From contig CM062805.1 of the NCBI GenBank assembly GCA_031772625.1, positions 512,286,102 to 512,350,101 of the forward strand: 64,000 bases of DNA, given 5' to 3'. Each line of letters starts with the position of its first letter. The stretch's first letter is position 1. The DNA is from Pinus tabuliformis. Lineage: Eukaryota > Streptophyta > Pinopsida > Pinales > Pinaceae. The notes beneath the pieces were generated by a model, which saw only the letters and a program-made list of their open reading frames with translations, searched no databases and was not told the origin of the DNA. Position numbers and translations under genes: made by a program. Below are positions 36,162 to 47,034 of this stretch, one piece after another.

Positions 36162-38153
36162 CCATGTGGTTTGTTTCGTCTCTTGACAACTATAACCTAT
36201 AGAAGCATGAAAATGGCTACGAAATTGCCAGATGGCTGCGGAATTGGTAGTTAGCTGTGAAATCAGGTTGCATTCTATAGCTAAAAGACAATCAACCATA
36301 AATTTTCTGATTTAATTTATTGGAAAAGAGATTTTATGCAGCCAAATACCAGGGAGAGAGAGAAAGAGAGAGCCTAAGATCACAGTTGGTGCACAAGACC
36401 AATCATTCATGAGCCTCTGTCCTTTGCTATTTTTCAAATTTCCTTTCACTGTTTGAGAAATCACTATGTAAAGAAGACTGTGTATGTACAGTGGAACAAC
36501 TGGTAAACAAAAAAATATGGATATGGAATGACAGAAACTATGAGTATGGAGTAAAACGGTTACACATACACGAAAGCAAAGAAGTTGTATGGATAAAATA
36601 CATGAAAACAGAATGTAGAAAATACTGTGAAATGGAGTGGTTGCCCATGTAAACAGAGAAAACCGGAAACATAATAAAAAATCGAAGTGCTTGTATACAT
36701 AGAAAAGCTGCGTAGGTGTAAGAGAGAAGCTCAGAATAATACGGATGTAAAAGAGCCACATCCAACCGGTTCAAGTGATGAAATTAACCGTTAAACAGGT
36801 CCTTGGAGAAGTATCGTATTCAATTGGGATACGTCAATGCTATCAGTCGTTAAATTAAAATACAATCAAAGAGGTTGCATGAGACCGTTAGCATTAAAAA
36901 CAAGAGGCATGGTGTAATCAGGATTGAATGCCACCGTATAATTATTTCCCAAATCAGATTTCCCTTCCTCAAGCAAGCCGTGTTAAAACAACACTGTTCA
37001 TTTAATTAAAATCGTTTTTCCTCACACGGCATGCAAAAAGAGATTTTAAAGAACTGATAATTTATTCCAAACCGCTACCAATTTCTTAAAACCATTTATG
37101 GGTTATCTAACTCACCCTATTGTTGAAAAAACCCATGTTTTATTTTTTCCAAATTCACCTCTGTTTGGCCAGATCGTGCATTTAAAATTTTACGTTTTTT
37201 AGTGTTTTGCCTTTTTCCTGAGTTGCTGCTTTCGGCTGTGAAATTTGGAATCAGAGGTTATGCTTCCAGTCTCCAAAGATAATTCAAAAATGTATGCTAC
37301 CAACACATTCAGAAATTATAAAATCTAATCAGTACTGATACAATTAAGATGACCCTAGTAGTGAAGGATATGAACGTTTAGGAGGAGATGTAAAGCCAGC
37401 GCTACGAAGGGTAGCATCAACGTAGGCATGTTGATCTCATATTTGCACAGATTTCATATCTTCTAGTACCCCCTTCGAGGATGTCGTGCGTCCAAGAATG
37501 GATTTTCCATGAATTGGGTGGTCTCCCTTGTTCTGATCATTAGATTTCTATTTGTCAAGTGAACGCTGGTTTTTGTCTACACAACAAACAAACAAACAAA
37601 CAAAAACGCATGCACAGGGATAAACAGTACGCAATGTTGTTGCATACTACTGCTCTCTCTCTAATTTCAGAGCCTACACAGAGATGAAAGAATTGATCTG
37701 CTGCTGTTGTTTAAGGCAAACAACTAGAGGAGACTTTTTTTTTTTTTTTTTTTTTTTAAATGTTTTTGCAGGTTTGTTTTAAGGCCAAAGCTCAAACAGG
37801 AATGCAAATTTTCTATTGAGGCCATAGTGGAGACTGGAATTGGGGATAGCCATTGATTGGTTTTCTTTTTTTTTCTTTGAAATTGTGAAATTTTATAAGA
37901 AGGATTAATGATTTTCAATTTCAGGCAGCGAAGACTTCAAGGTAAACATGCTAAAAAAAGGACTTTGACTGAGGTCTTAAGCTGATTTTTTTTATCAATG
38001 TAGGTTGGGTGACTAGGATAGGATCCATGTCGGGATAATTCTGGAGATGCCCATGTGGTCAGTTTCTTCATTGGACGCCTGTAACCTGCTAAACCTTGAA
38101 ATTAGCTGCGGAATTCACAATTAGCTGCGGAATCAGGCTGCATTCTGCAGCTA
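36162..38153. repeat. Two diverged copies of a block with repeated AGCTGCGGAATT motif (36162-36286, 38050-38153)
   Basis: Both blocks run from CCCATGTGGT through a TAACCT segment to GAAATCAGG/GGAATCAGG, CTGCATTCT and AGCTAA. The motif TTAGCTGCGGAAT or a close variant occurs about six times, also at 35856-35869. Confidence 0.6.
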
Positions 38154-38460
38154 ATTTGCAGAATCTTATTAAAACAGGACACAGTGTTTTGAAGACCACT
38201 ACAAACCATAACCAGTCAATCTTGGACAGCTGAACCTATCAAAACAGTTGGGTTTCACTTTTTTTTTATTCTTTTATTTTTTTATTTTTTTATTGAATCA
38301 ATTGAAATGATGAAGTTTATTTTGTCTCCTTTTTCTTTTTTTTTAACATAACAATCCTTTTTCTGATCCTCTAAATCACACAAAGTGCAGGAGGAGAGCA
38401 TACTCAAGAAATTATTAAATGTTTTTTTTAGATGTAAGAAATAAGGTCTCCTAATTACAC

Positions 38461-38479
38461 TTCCCCGGCAATGGTGCCA
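38461..38479 (-). promoter_or_regulatory. Primer binding site of element J
   Basis: The minus strand reads TGGCACCATTGCCGGGGAA, close to the primer site of plant Athila/Tat-type Ty3 elements, three bases inside the 5' LTR at 38483. Confidence 0.88.
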
Positions 38480-38482
38480 AAA

Positions 38483-40401
38483 TGTCTAGTCAATTTAATG
38501 TCTTAAATTTCTCTACATAAATTATCAATCTGGGTATCGTAAACTGATGAAATGTGGTGCACCATATGTGCTTGGTTAACCTTTTTTATTACTTCGTTGT
38601 TTTATAGTTTTTTTCTTATTTTGGGGTTTTGTTCTTGTTGATTTCCTAAAGTATCTAATGCAAATGGAAATCCTATTCTAAGGTCTTAAGAATACTTTTA
38701 AAGGTCAAGTATGTATGTAGTAACTTCCAAAACTTAGCACTTCAAAAGATCTCAAAACATGCTATTGCTAAAATTAATACTTGAACAGGAATGTAAATAT
38801 GCAGCTACTTAAATCAAACAAAAGATGAAATACTGATCATGAAATCACTGTCTCTGTTGCCCATCTAATTACAGAAATAAAATCTAAAATATTGCACTCA
38901 AACAAACCAAAAATTGCAGACTAATGAAAGCAATATCAATTTACTTCACTTATAATCCGATATCTTTCCAAGTAGCTCTTCGGGGTTAAGCCATGGCTCT
39001 GGAGATAACGCCAAATAACATGAAGAATTGATATCTAAATTACCTACTTGTAGATTAATGAAAGCAAAATCAAATTACTTCACTTATAATCCGATAGCTC
39101 GCCAAGTATCTTTTCCAGGTTAAGCCATGGCTCTGGAGATAACGTCAAATAACTTGAAGAATTAATATCTAAATTACCTACTTGGAGATTAATGAAAGCA
39201 AAATCAAATTACTTCACTTATAATCCGATAGCTCACCAAGTAGCTTTTCGGGGTTAAGCCATGGCTCTGGAGATAACGTCAAATAACATGAAGAATTGAT
39301 ATCTAAATTACCTACTTGCAGATTAATGAAAGCGAAATCAAATTACTTCACTTATAATCTGATAGCTTGCCAAGTATCTTTTCGGGGTTAATCCATGGCT
39401 CTGGAGATAACATCAAATAACATAAAGAATTTGATATCTAAACTCGCTAACAACAGAAAATAAATAAGACTGAAATCAAAGCATAATTGAAATTGAAAAG
39501 CTTAAGAAAAAGTTCAGCAGAGAGGCAAATCTCATGTCACTATTTGATGCAAAAACATGTAAAGAAAAACTAATCTACAATCAACCGGTTGAACACACTT
39601 GCATGAATTAAAATTGCATGAATAGAAAATCTAAACTTGAAAACTTGAAAACAATAAAATGACATACATGAATGAAATCAAAGCAAAATTACAAAATAAA
39701 TCTACTCTACCTTACATTCTAATGTGCTCCATGACATCTACTTCACAACTCCTTTTATGTTGAAAACATCAAAGCTTTATTCAAATTCTTCAAAATTACA
39801 AAGTACAATAAAGCTCTCCAAAGCTTTCCAAAGCCATCAAGGAAGAACTACAAACTCTAAGCTAAAGAACTAAAAATCCAAGCTAAGCTAAGACTAATAA
39901 GCTAACAAATGAAGGAGAGAGAGATCTCCTATTTATACAAAAAGATGAGAAGCCATCTCATTAATGAGAGTCCATGAATCTCTCCCTCTACCTTTAGAGT
40001 CCTAATCAAAATAATAACTGATAAGACACGTCTTCTTAGAGTTTCAATACAATTAGGATATGTGACACATATCCTCATGATTCCATGATTCTTTCCACTC
40101 AAATTCGAATTTGACCTTAGAGTGCCACATAAAGGTCTTCTAGAAGCCTCCTTTTGACCTACACATGTCAACAATCTCAACCCATTTGTTAGGTATAAGC
40201 ATTTGCACATTATTTTCTAATTTTTAACCACAAATTCACTTAAAAAGGCTTATAATTAATAAAGTTTGGAAAAAACATAAATGTGGCCCAATGATAATGA
40301 AAATGGGATGAATGTGGTGACATAGTAGTAAAATGGAGGTGATATAATGGACATAATAGTGAATTTGTAATTGAAATGAATGACATTTTCAAGACCCAAC
40401 A
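38483..40401 (-). repeat. 5' LTR of element J, with a second array of the 134-bp repeat
   Basis: TGTCTAGTCAAT to AGACCCAACA. Units of the tandem repeat start at 38913, 39047, 39181 and 39315 (to about 39448), the same count and phase as in the other LTR. This LTR is about 80 bp longer than its partner. Confidence 0.93.
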
Positions 40402-40623
40402 GCCATTACCTATAAAATTATTCGTTTTGTTTCCCCTCATAGAATTTTCCCTCAGCAAAAAGCAATCCTCCAACTTAGCAAGGATACCAGTGTGGGGGAC
40501 TGACACCTGTTTGAGGATTTCATAGAAATTAGGGTCTATGGGTGTGATCTTCCTCCTTATCGCTTACCTGTGTTTATGCCCATGAGGATTTTCACTCTGG
40601 AATACATTAGACATAGCCTTAAT
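40402..40623 (+). repeat. 3' LTR-like copy of element D, piece 3
   Basis: Matches about 9310-9525 (GCAATCCTxCAACTTAGCAAGGAT and TTTATGCCCATGAGGATTTTC). Ends in TTAAT, the target duplication of K. Confidence 0.85.
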
Positions 40624-42108
40624 TGTTGGCATTATGAGACAAGTGTTGTCCTTGATGGCAAATCACACTGATGACAAATCATAGTGCAGAAGGATAGCAA
40701 CAAGGAATTGATGATCAGTCTACAAGTATGAAGAAAAATATATACACACTGGTTCGCTATATACCAAGTCGCGTGTACACGCTGGTTGGCTTCAGTAAAA
40801 GCGCGTGTATGTGGAAAACTTATCTTTGGTCCACGGCGGTTATTCTTTGGAAGTTGTGCCTATGGTTTTGGACCTTGGTGTCTCGACGGGCGTGTTGATC
40901 CCTAGTTTTTGAAGGTGATGGTATTGGATTTCTATGGTTTTGGCTCTTGGTATTGAACAAGGCCTAAGGCTATATAAGGAGAAGGAAATCATTAGGCAAG
41001 TGCATCTGATATGTCTTGAAACATCTGAGGAAGTATTAGATCCAGTATGCAGGTTATGGGTTGATGATGCATTGCTTGATCTGAGCTAAGGAGAGATCTC
41101 ACCGGTTGATGAAGAACAAGATCTAAGGAGAGATCGGGATCAAATGGTTGGAAAAGCTCTATTATGATATGGTTGATTATGCATATTTCTAGATCTACAT
41201 ACTGACGCAATGTTATGTTCTGGGTCTAACTGATGTCTGGTACAGCTGCAAGTTAAGAGAATTTATTTTTAGATCTGTACGCAGGTTGTCTTCGGTAAAA
41301 GCGCGTGTATACGCGAGTTGCTCTCATTGAAGTAGCGTATATCTTTTGAAGCATGATTTTTGGGTTTGCAGTTGGGTCTGACTGATATTACAGAGTTCTG
41401 TAGTCTGCTCTGTGTTCTGGTGACAGGTGTTGACAGGATTTCAGTGGTTCAGTGATTCAAAGATTGATGATGCTAGTATTGGTTGTTTTATGCTTCAATG
41501 ATTTGTGAATGAATCATAGTCTTCAGATTGTAATGTTGTGCTTCAGGAATATCCAGTCTGAAAATTGATGAAAAGTGGTACCTGAAGGAAAGAAGATTGT
41601 AGGCCAGCACCTACGTACTAGTATCTTAGCTAGTACAAGAGAAAAGGGGGTTGGAGCTCCCTTCCAAGGAAGTTTGGAGAACGAGAGAAGGTTGAAGCCT
41701 TCTGCAGGTTGTAGCCTACGTACTGGTATAAGGCTGCACCAGTACAAAAGATTGTAAACTGAAGTTCTTATTAAAGAAAGATAGAGACGACTTGCAGCAG
41801 GTGGTTTTCACCCACATTGGGTTTCCACCTTATATCATGGTGTTCATGTGTGTGGCTTTTGTGTGATGATCTGTTCTGTTATACTACATTTGTTTACTCT
41901 TAATATGGTGAATAATGACCTGATGCACTTAACTGAAGATAAACTAACTGAATTATAAGTTTTCTGGTTATACGTTGTTTTCTTTAGACACAGTAGCGTG
42001 TACACGCTGGTTCACTTAACTGAAGTAGCGTATATGTTTTCGAGCATTGAAAAAGTTTTATTGATCTGATAATACTGATTCACCCCCCTCTCAGTATTAT
42101 TTCCAACA
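40624..42108. mobile_element. Element K: solo LTR, 1485 bp, probably Copia type
   Basis: TGTTGGCATTAT to ATTTCCAACA with perfect target duplication TTAAT (40619-40623 and 42109-42113). No inside, so only the recombined single LTR is left. The end, with a CACCCCCCTCTCAGTATT-like tract before CCAACA, resembles plant Copia LTRs as I know them. It contains two perfect 12-bp palindromes GCGTGTACACGC (40771-40782, 41996-42007) and a one-base variant at 41303-41314. Confidence 0.88.
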
Positions 42109-43398
42109 TTAATGTAGAAAAAGTTCACTTTGTCCCAACTAATAATGGATATATATTTAATTTGGTAAGCCTGTGGGACTTTTTATTATCAATTCCAAGC
42201 AGGCCCATAGGGCAATTGAGGAATTACTCAAATAGATGAATTTTGATCCAGGGGAGGTCTGGAAAAATGATTCTCATGGTGTCATTAACAAGAGAAGGGA
42301 GAGCATAAAAGCTTCAACTTATGAGCGTGAGGATAGGCCAAATATCGAACGGAAGGATAACTTTGATTCGTGGCCTACTAACATAGACATGGAGATCGAG
42401 GTTACAACAACGAAGGAAAAGGAAAAGAAAATGATCGTTGACCAAACTGAAAATGCTGAGATGGAGGATGTACACCCGAGTAAAAGGGAAGCCCAAGAGG
42501 TAGAGGAAAAAGAAATTGAGACTAGGTTAGCAGAGACTAGACTAGATCAACGAGGCTTCTAGGTGACTTTGGAAGACCCATTACAGACTATGGTCTCATC
42601 CTCTATAGAGGTGGTTATTTTAAGTTCAAAAGGAAGTGCAATTACTACTAAGCCAAGCTAGCCTATTGAAAATGCCATTGAAGAAAGAAATAAGAAGGTA
42701 AGGGAAGAGATGTAGCAACAAATAGCTGCTCATTCAGTCACATATCAGGTTAGAATTTTGGGTTCTATGGACTTAGAGAGAAATCAAATGAAGTTCTTGC
42801 TCCAACACCCACTAGCCCACTCATTACCTTTGGGCTCTCAATTCAAGGCCCTGGATGTTTCATTAGACTTGAAAAGTGTCCCTCTGCCTGATAATATTAA
42901 CTTCCATATAAAAGTGGGGGAAATGTTGAAAGGTGAGCTCAATATAAATGAAATGATGATCAACAAGGCTGAGAAGATGCTAGAGAAGGCCGCAACAAGG
43001 TTAAATCAAGAAAGAGATAACTCCATAGATTTACACATGCAGAATGAGATCTTCAAAGAGTTGATTGTGAAGTTGGGGGTAAATCCAGAAGACAAAGTTG
43101 CATTCGAAGCCCTTCTCCAAAGTTCACAAGAAGAAGTACAGGAGTTAAGGCACAAAATGAACATTCCAGGTAGTGAGCATGTGTAATCTAAGGAACTTAC
43201 ATAGGTGCAAGAAGAGAAGGAAATCCTAGCCAAAGAATTGATCGAAGGAAATAATGATATACTAGCCGTCAAGGGGCACGCATACAAACATTAGCTGAGG
43301 ATAGAAAGACACATTTGTGAAGTTTTTGTGGCTAAAGACCCCTAAAATCCCACATAACAGCTCACCAAGGCCCTCACCAAACTCTACCTTTTAGAAGG
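42109..43398 (+). repeat. 3' LTR-like copy of element D, piece 4, with protein-like sequence
   Basis: Matches about 9520-10800. Contains protein-like frames at 42236-42562 (KRRESIKASTYE, EMEDVH) and 42758-43186 (ERNQMKFLLQH then a coiled-coil stretch EEVQELRHKMNI), parallel to 9560-10420. It stops at element G's edge, where the last five bases are GAAGG. D's sequence beyond this point is not seen again in the window. Confidence 0.82.
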
Positions 43399-43617
43399 TG
43401 TTGGGTGCAGGAATTGTGCTTTAGCAAACTCCTCAACACTTAATTTTCAACCCGAGGGTTTCATAAACTTAGAGACGAAGCATAGGCAATGATAGAAACA
43501 GTATGAACTTTTCCTATCTCTAATCTAATCGTACTTCTTAAAGGAAATGCTTTGTAGAATCAGTCAAAAAACAATTGGAAATATAATTGACACCAAATCA
43601 ACTCCAGTGTTGGAATG

Positions 43618-45958
43618 TGTTGAAGCCCCGAAAATCGGGTCGACAACAAGGGGGATACCCGCCCGGTCCGGACCTTGGTTGGCAGCTCCTTATCCGTTTG
43701 GTATAGCGGGTCTGACTGGGGATAATGGGACCAGTTTCCCAATCTATGAGTGTGTGTGTGTGTAGAATTTGATGTTGCTGATCTAACAGTTCCTATCTAA
43801 GATATTCTAATTCAAACTTTAATCTAATTCTATGCTATTGTAATCTAATAAACAACGCATCTAAATCTATACTAACCCGGGTGTAATTCTTCTATTATGC
43901 GATCTAAAGAGATTTCAAATAACAACTAGTAATAAAAATCATTCAGTGATTATAAGAAAGGAAATCAATCAAGATGAACCACTTCACATAAAAAGTTAAA
44001 CGAAATAGTTGTGAAAAGCATATCGCATAATGAGCTATTCATACATTAGGCATAAATAAATAGCTATCACCGTACAAAAGTGCCAAATGATAACTCAAGC
44101 ATTCATGCAATAATACATAAATAACTAAAAATTGTATATCACTTTAACATATAAGCAGAAATGGTCAAGAGATAAAAGTACCATTTATGACTAGTCCTAC
44201 TCATAAGCTTCAAGAAACAATGATTTATCTCTCCTTGCTCTAACATCCACTAAGAGTACAAAAGTGCAACATCAGTAGCAGATATCAAATGCAAACATCA
44301 ACAAATCTTGATCCATTCATTCACCAAAACCTCCTCTGAGGGTGCAAAAGTGCATGTTCTGAGGACAAGTTTTTGATAAATTTCTGGACCCTTCTCTAAA
44401 TGCATGAGAAGGGTTTAAATACTACTAATTAAATAACTTAATTACACAGATTCAGGATACGGTTTAAATGACCACCCTTTTTCTAAGCAAAAATATTTCT
44501 AAAAATTAAATCTAATATCTAACTATTTCTGCATTTTCTCCTTAATGTTGCGAGCATTCAATATTTGCCTGGGCAGAGTTGGCTGACTGACTTCCGCTTT
44601 TGGTTGAGCTAAGCAAACAAAAATGGTAAGAGCTGGCACCATTTTTTCAACAAAATTGATGATATACTCGAGAGTCATCCTCTGGCTATGTGGATTTACT
44701 GTGTATGCCCAGTAATAATCCAAGTTCCACTTGGTTAATCCTCGAATTGCTTCTTCTTTCAGCTTTATGTTTCCAGTTTGTTCTTTACCATTGCTTTCTT
44801 GCGTTTTCCGGGCTTACAAGTGACTGAGCAGTTAGAGGCTTTGCTTTTTGAGCAATTTTCTCAGCGATGCGCGATTAGCGAACTGCCTCCGTTCTTTGAT
44901 CCGGGCCTCTCTGATGCGTTTTTCGCCTTTAGCGCCTTTTCCTTCACCGGGTATAAGCTTCAAAATTTGTAAACATACTGCTTTCATGAGCTTCTGACCT
45001 TGAGCGTTAAACCGCCTGTTGATATCAACATTGTTCAACTACTCATTCAACCATGGCTGTGAATGAAAGATCTGTAATGGATAGCTCAGCAGCGCTCTGT
45101 GAATCTACGACTCTATTGCATGCAGTATCCATTTATGATGGCATCTTTTATTTGTCTTTGAGCATTGGAGCTTTGCCCTTTTCCTTCATGGCTTCCTACA
45201 CATTGCTTTGTGTTACTTATGTTTTTCGTTCCTGCAGTTCACACATGAGGAGAGAGTAATGATAATAAAAATATCGACAGGAAAGCTTTAAACTCTACGG
45301 ATGTACAAAAACATGCCACCTGACATGAACTGACTCTTCAAAAAACACAAAACCGTCTTTCGTTAACAACTGGCATATCATTCATTAATTATCATTAAAG
45401 CGTGTATCCAGTTCTTGGTTTATGGAAAGCTTTTCTTGAATGTTGAGCCGGGGAAAATCTGCGATGGAATGTTTCTGCGATTCGCATCGCAGCATCGCAG
45501 TATCGCATTATCGCATTACCGCATTACCACAAATTTCATTAAGATGTGTTATCGCAGGGTTGCTCGATCGCGCTATCGCAAAACCGCGGATTGCAGTATC
45601 GTGCTATCGCAAAATTGCAGATCGTTACAATCGTTAAATGGTTATGTATTTTTCATGCGACATTGCGATATGCGATATCCGCTATCGCATATCGGATATT
45701 GGTGATTTTTTAAAGTTTTCCATTATGAGCGTTTCTTAATGCATGCGATGCGATGGAATTCATGTCGCACTTTCACAGTTTATCATTTTTACTCATAAGG
45801 AAATGTCCTATCATTATTTGCGCGATGCGATGTTTTCTTAAGGAGTAAAATACATGAGCCTTAATTGCATTTTTTTTGAATTTTTTACTAAGGGTCCCCA
45901 CTTATCTAGTGTTATTTCTAATACTAAATAAGGAGGGGGGTTGTTGGTGGCCACAACA
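43618..45958 (-). repeat. 3' LTR of element F (2341 bp)
   Basis: TGTTGAAGCCCC to TGGCCACAACA. Holds a GCGAT/ATCGC-rich block at about 45463-45790 and, on the element's sense strand, protein-like frames at 44523-44723 and 44832-45038. Confidence 0.94.
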
Positions 45959-47034
45959 ATTGGCGATTCACTTGGAAGAACCAGTTATCTCTGTTTTTCT
46001 ATTGAATTTTTCAAACTTCCAAAACAGAAATTTTTTCAGAAAATTAAACTTTATTATGGAAAGATAGAGTACATTATGCTCTAACCATCAATTATATCTT
46101 GTTTCAACCAATTTCTACTTTGACTATTTGCTTCGTCAGGCTAGTCCTTGTATTTACATCAGCCATTACTTGGTCTTGTAAAGATAAAACAAAGTCTCCT
46201 CTGTAAACCAGTTTTAAATATGCTCATTTGTCGTAGGTAGAGCCTCTGCTACCAGCAGGCGTTTATAGCCTCGACGGGGTTACCTGTTACCCAGCAATGA
46301 TCCTGTATCGTACTTAAGGTGACCTACAACTTTCAAAGAAGAATCCATATCCACACTTATTGCTTTGATTTTCTTTTTATTCTTAAAGAACAATGTCTTG
46401 GTTTGGTAGCCAGATTATGACACAGTCATTCACTTGATTTATAACTTTCCTGAACAAGCTGGCTCGTGATGAGACCCCTTGTCTTTTGATTGCAACAATC
46501 TTGAGTCATTGCCCTATTGTGGTGTACAGTATTGGCAAAGTCAGCAAGTTATAATAACTGTGATAATGATAAGCCGGCTCATGATGAGACCTCTTATTCT
46601 TCAAGATAAAGTGTATCCTTGGGTTATTCCTCTGAAAGTTGCAATTTCCTTAGCAGGGAGGAATTCATTGTTTCCTTAAGATAGCTCTGGACGACAATAA
46701 TAGAGTTTTTTGGAAACAACTATTCTACAGAGAATCTTTATTTTGTTATTGATACCTTTCATTGTACTGAGATAAAACAATTTCTTCACTAAAGGTTGCT
46801 TTCATCAAATTTTTTGAAGTTGAAACTAGTATCATATCTAAGCTAAATTTTTTAACTGTATCTATCAATAATAAAGATCAGTTTTCCAAAACATTTGCTA
46901 TTTATACAAGCAAAAAGTTCAAAATCTGAAAGAGAATTGGTGTCTTTTTCGTAAATGCCTAATGTAACCACTCACAACTGGTTTTATTATGAAAAAGAAA
47001 AACAACTACTCTACAAAAATAGAAGAATAATCTT
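45959..47034 (-). other. Non-coding 3' part of element F
   Basis: No domain seen. I find no polypurine tract at the LTR edge. Instead the plus strand starts with TTGGCGATTCACTTGG, which looks like a primer site facing the other way. Confidence 0.6.

Larger units (their letters stand above)
34040..38460 (-). other. Internal region of element J: no coding domain, several low-complexity tracts
   Basis: No gag, RT or integrase motif on either strand; the open frames (for example 36312-36761) are low-complexity and unlike any family I know. It holds (C)19 at 34471-34489, (T)23 at 37735-37757, a short AAAC run near 37585, and diverged repeat blocks at 36162-36286 and 38050-38153. Confidence 0.75.
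32201..40401 (-). mobile_element. Element J: coding-free LTR retrotransposon (LARD type), 8.2 kb
   Basis: LTRs 32201-34039 and 38483-40401 with perfect 5-bp target duplication GCCAT (32196-32200 and 40402-40406). The primer site TGGCACCATTGCCGGGGAA on the minus strand (38461-38479) and the purine tract beside the left LTR show minus orientation. The inside (34040-38460) has no gag or pol motif. In the sampled first 260 bp the LTRs differ at about fourteen positions, so J is younger than B and older than F. Confidence 0.93.
7903..43398 (+). mobile_element. Element D: giant Tat/Ogre-like Ty3 element, host of most other insertions
   Basis: Plus-strand element whose sequence is split by many later insertions. 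Order: 5' LTR 7903-12587, primer site, gag about 13200-14100, protease about 14690-15060, extra plant-type RNase H (interrupted by L), RT, RNase H, integrase to about 26930, then a second copy of the LTR sequence from 27166. That copy matches 7903 onward in pieces at 27166-28629, 31968-32200, 40402-40623 and 42109-43398, and its end is not in the window. The two copies are clearly diverged, more so than the LTR pairs of B, J or F, in keeping with D being the oldest. Badly broken. An alternative reading is that 27166 onward begins a second, tandem element of the same family. Confidence 0.8.

Noticed and set aside
36312-36761. 149-codon minus-strand frame in element J
   Set aside because: Low-complexity, hydrophobic and phenylalanine-rich, no family resemblance, and overlapped by another frame of the same kind (36538-36774). 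It reads as chance translation of a purine-rich strand.
42236-43186. Possible host gene encoding a coiled-coil protein
   Set aside because: The same sequence occurs at 9560-10420 as part of the repeat pair of element D, so it belongs to the element.
43746-43764. GTGTGTGTG run in F's LTR
   Set aside because: A short dinucleotide run, shorter in the other LTR (about 53176-53190); ordinary slippage.
45053-45259. 68-codon plus-strand frame present in both LTRs of F (also 54502-54708)
   Set aside because: The two copies are similar only because the LTRs are. Most differences between them change the amino acid, which argues against protein constraint, and the strand is antisense to the element.
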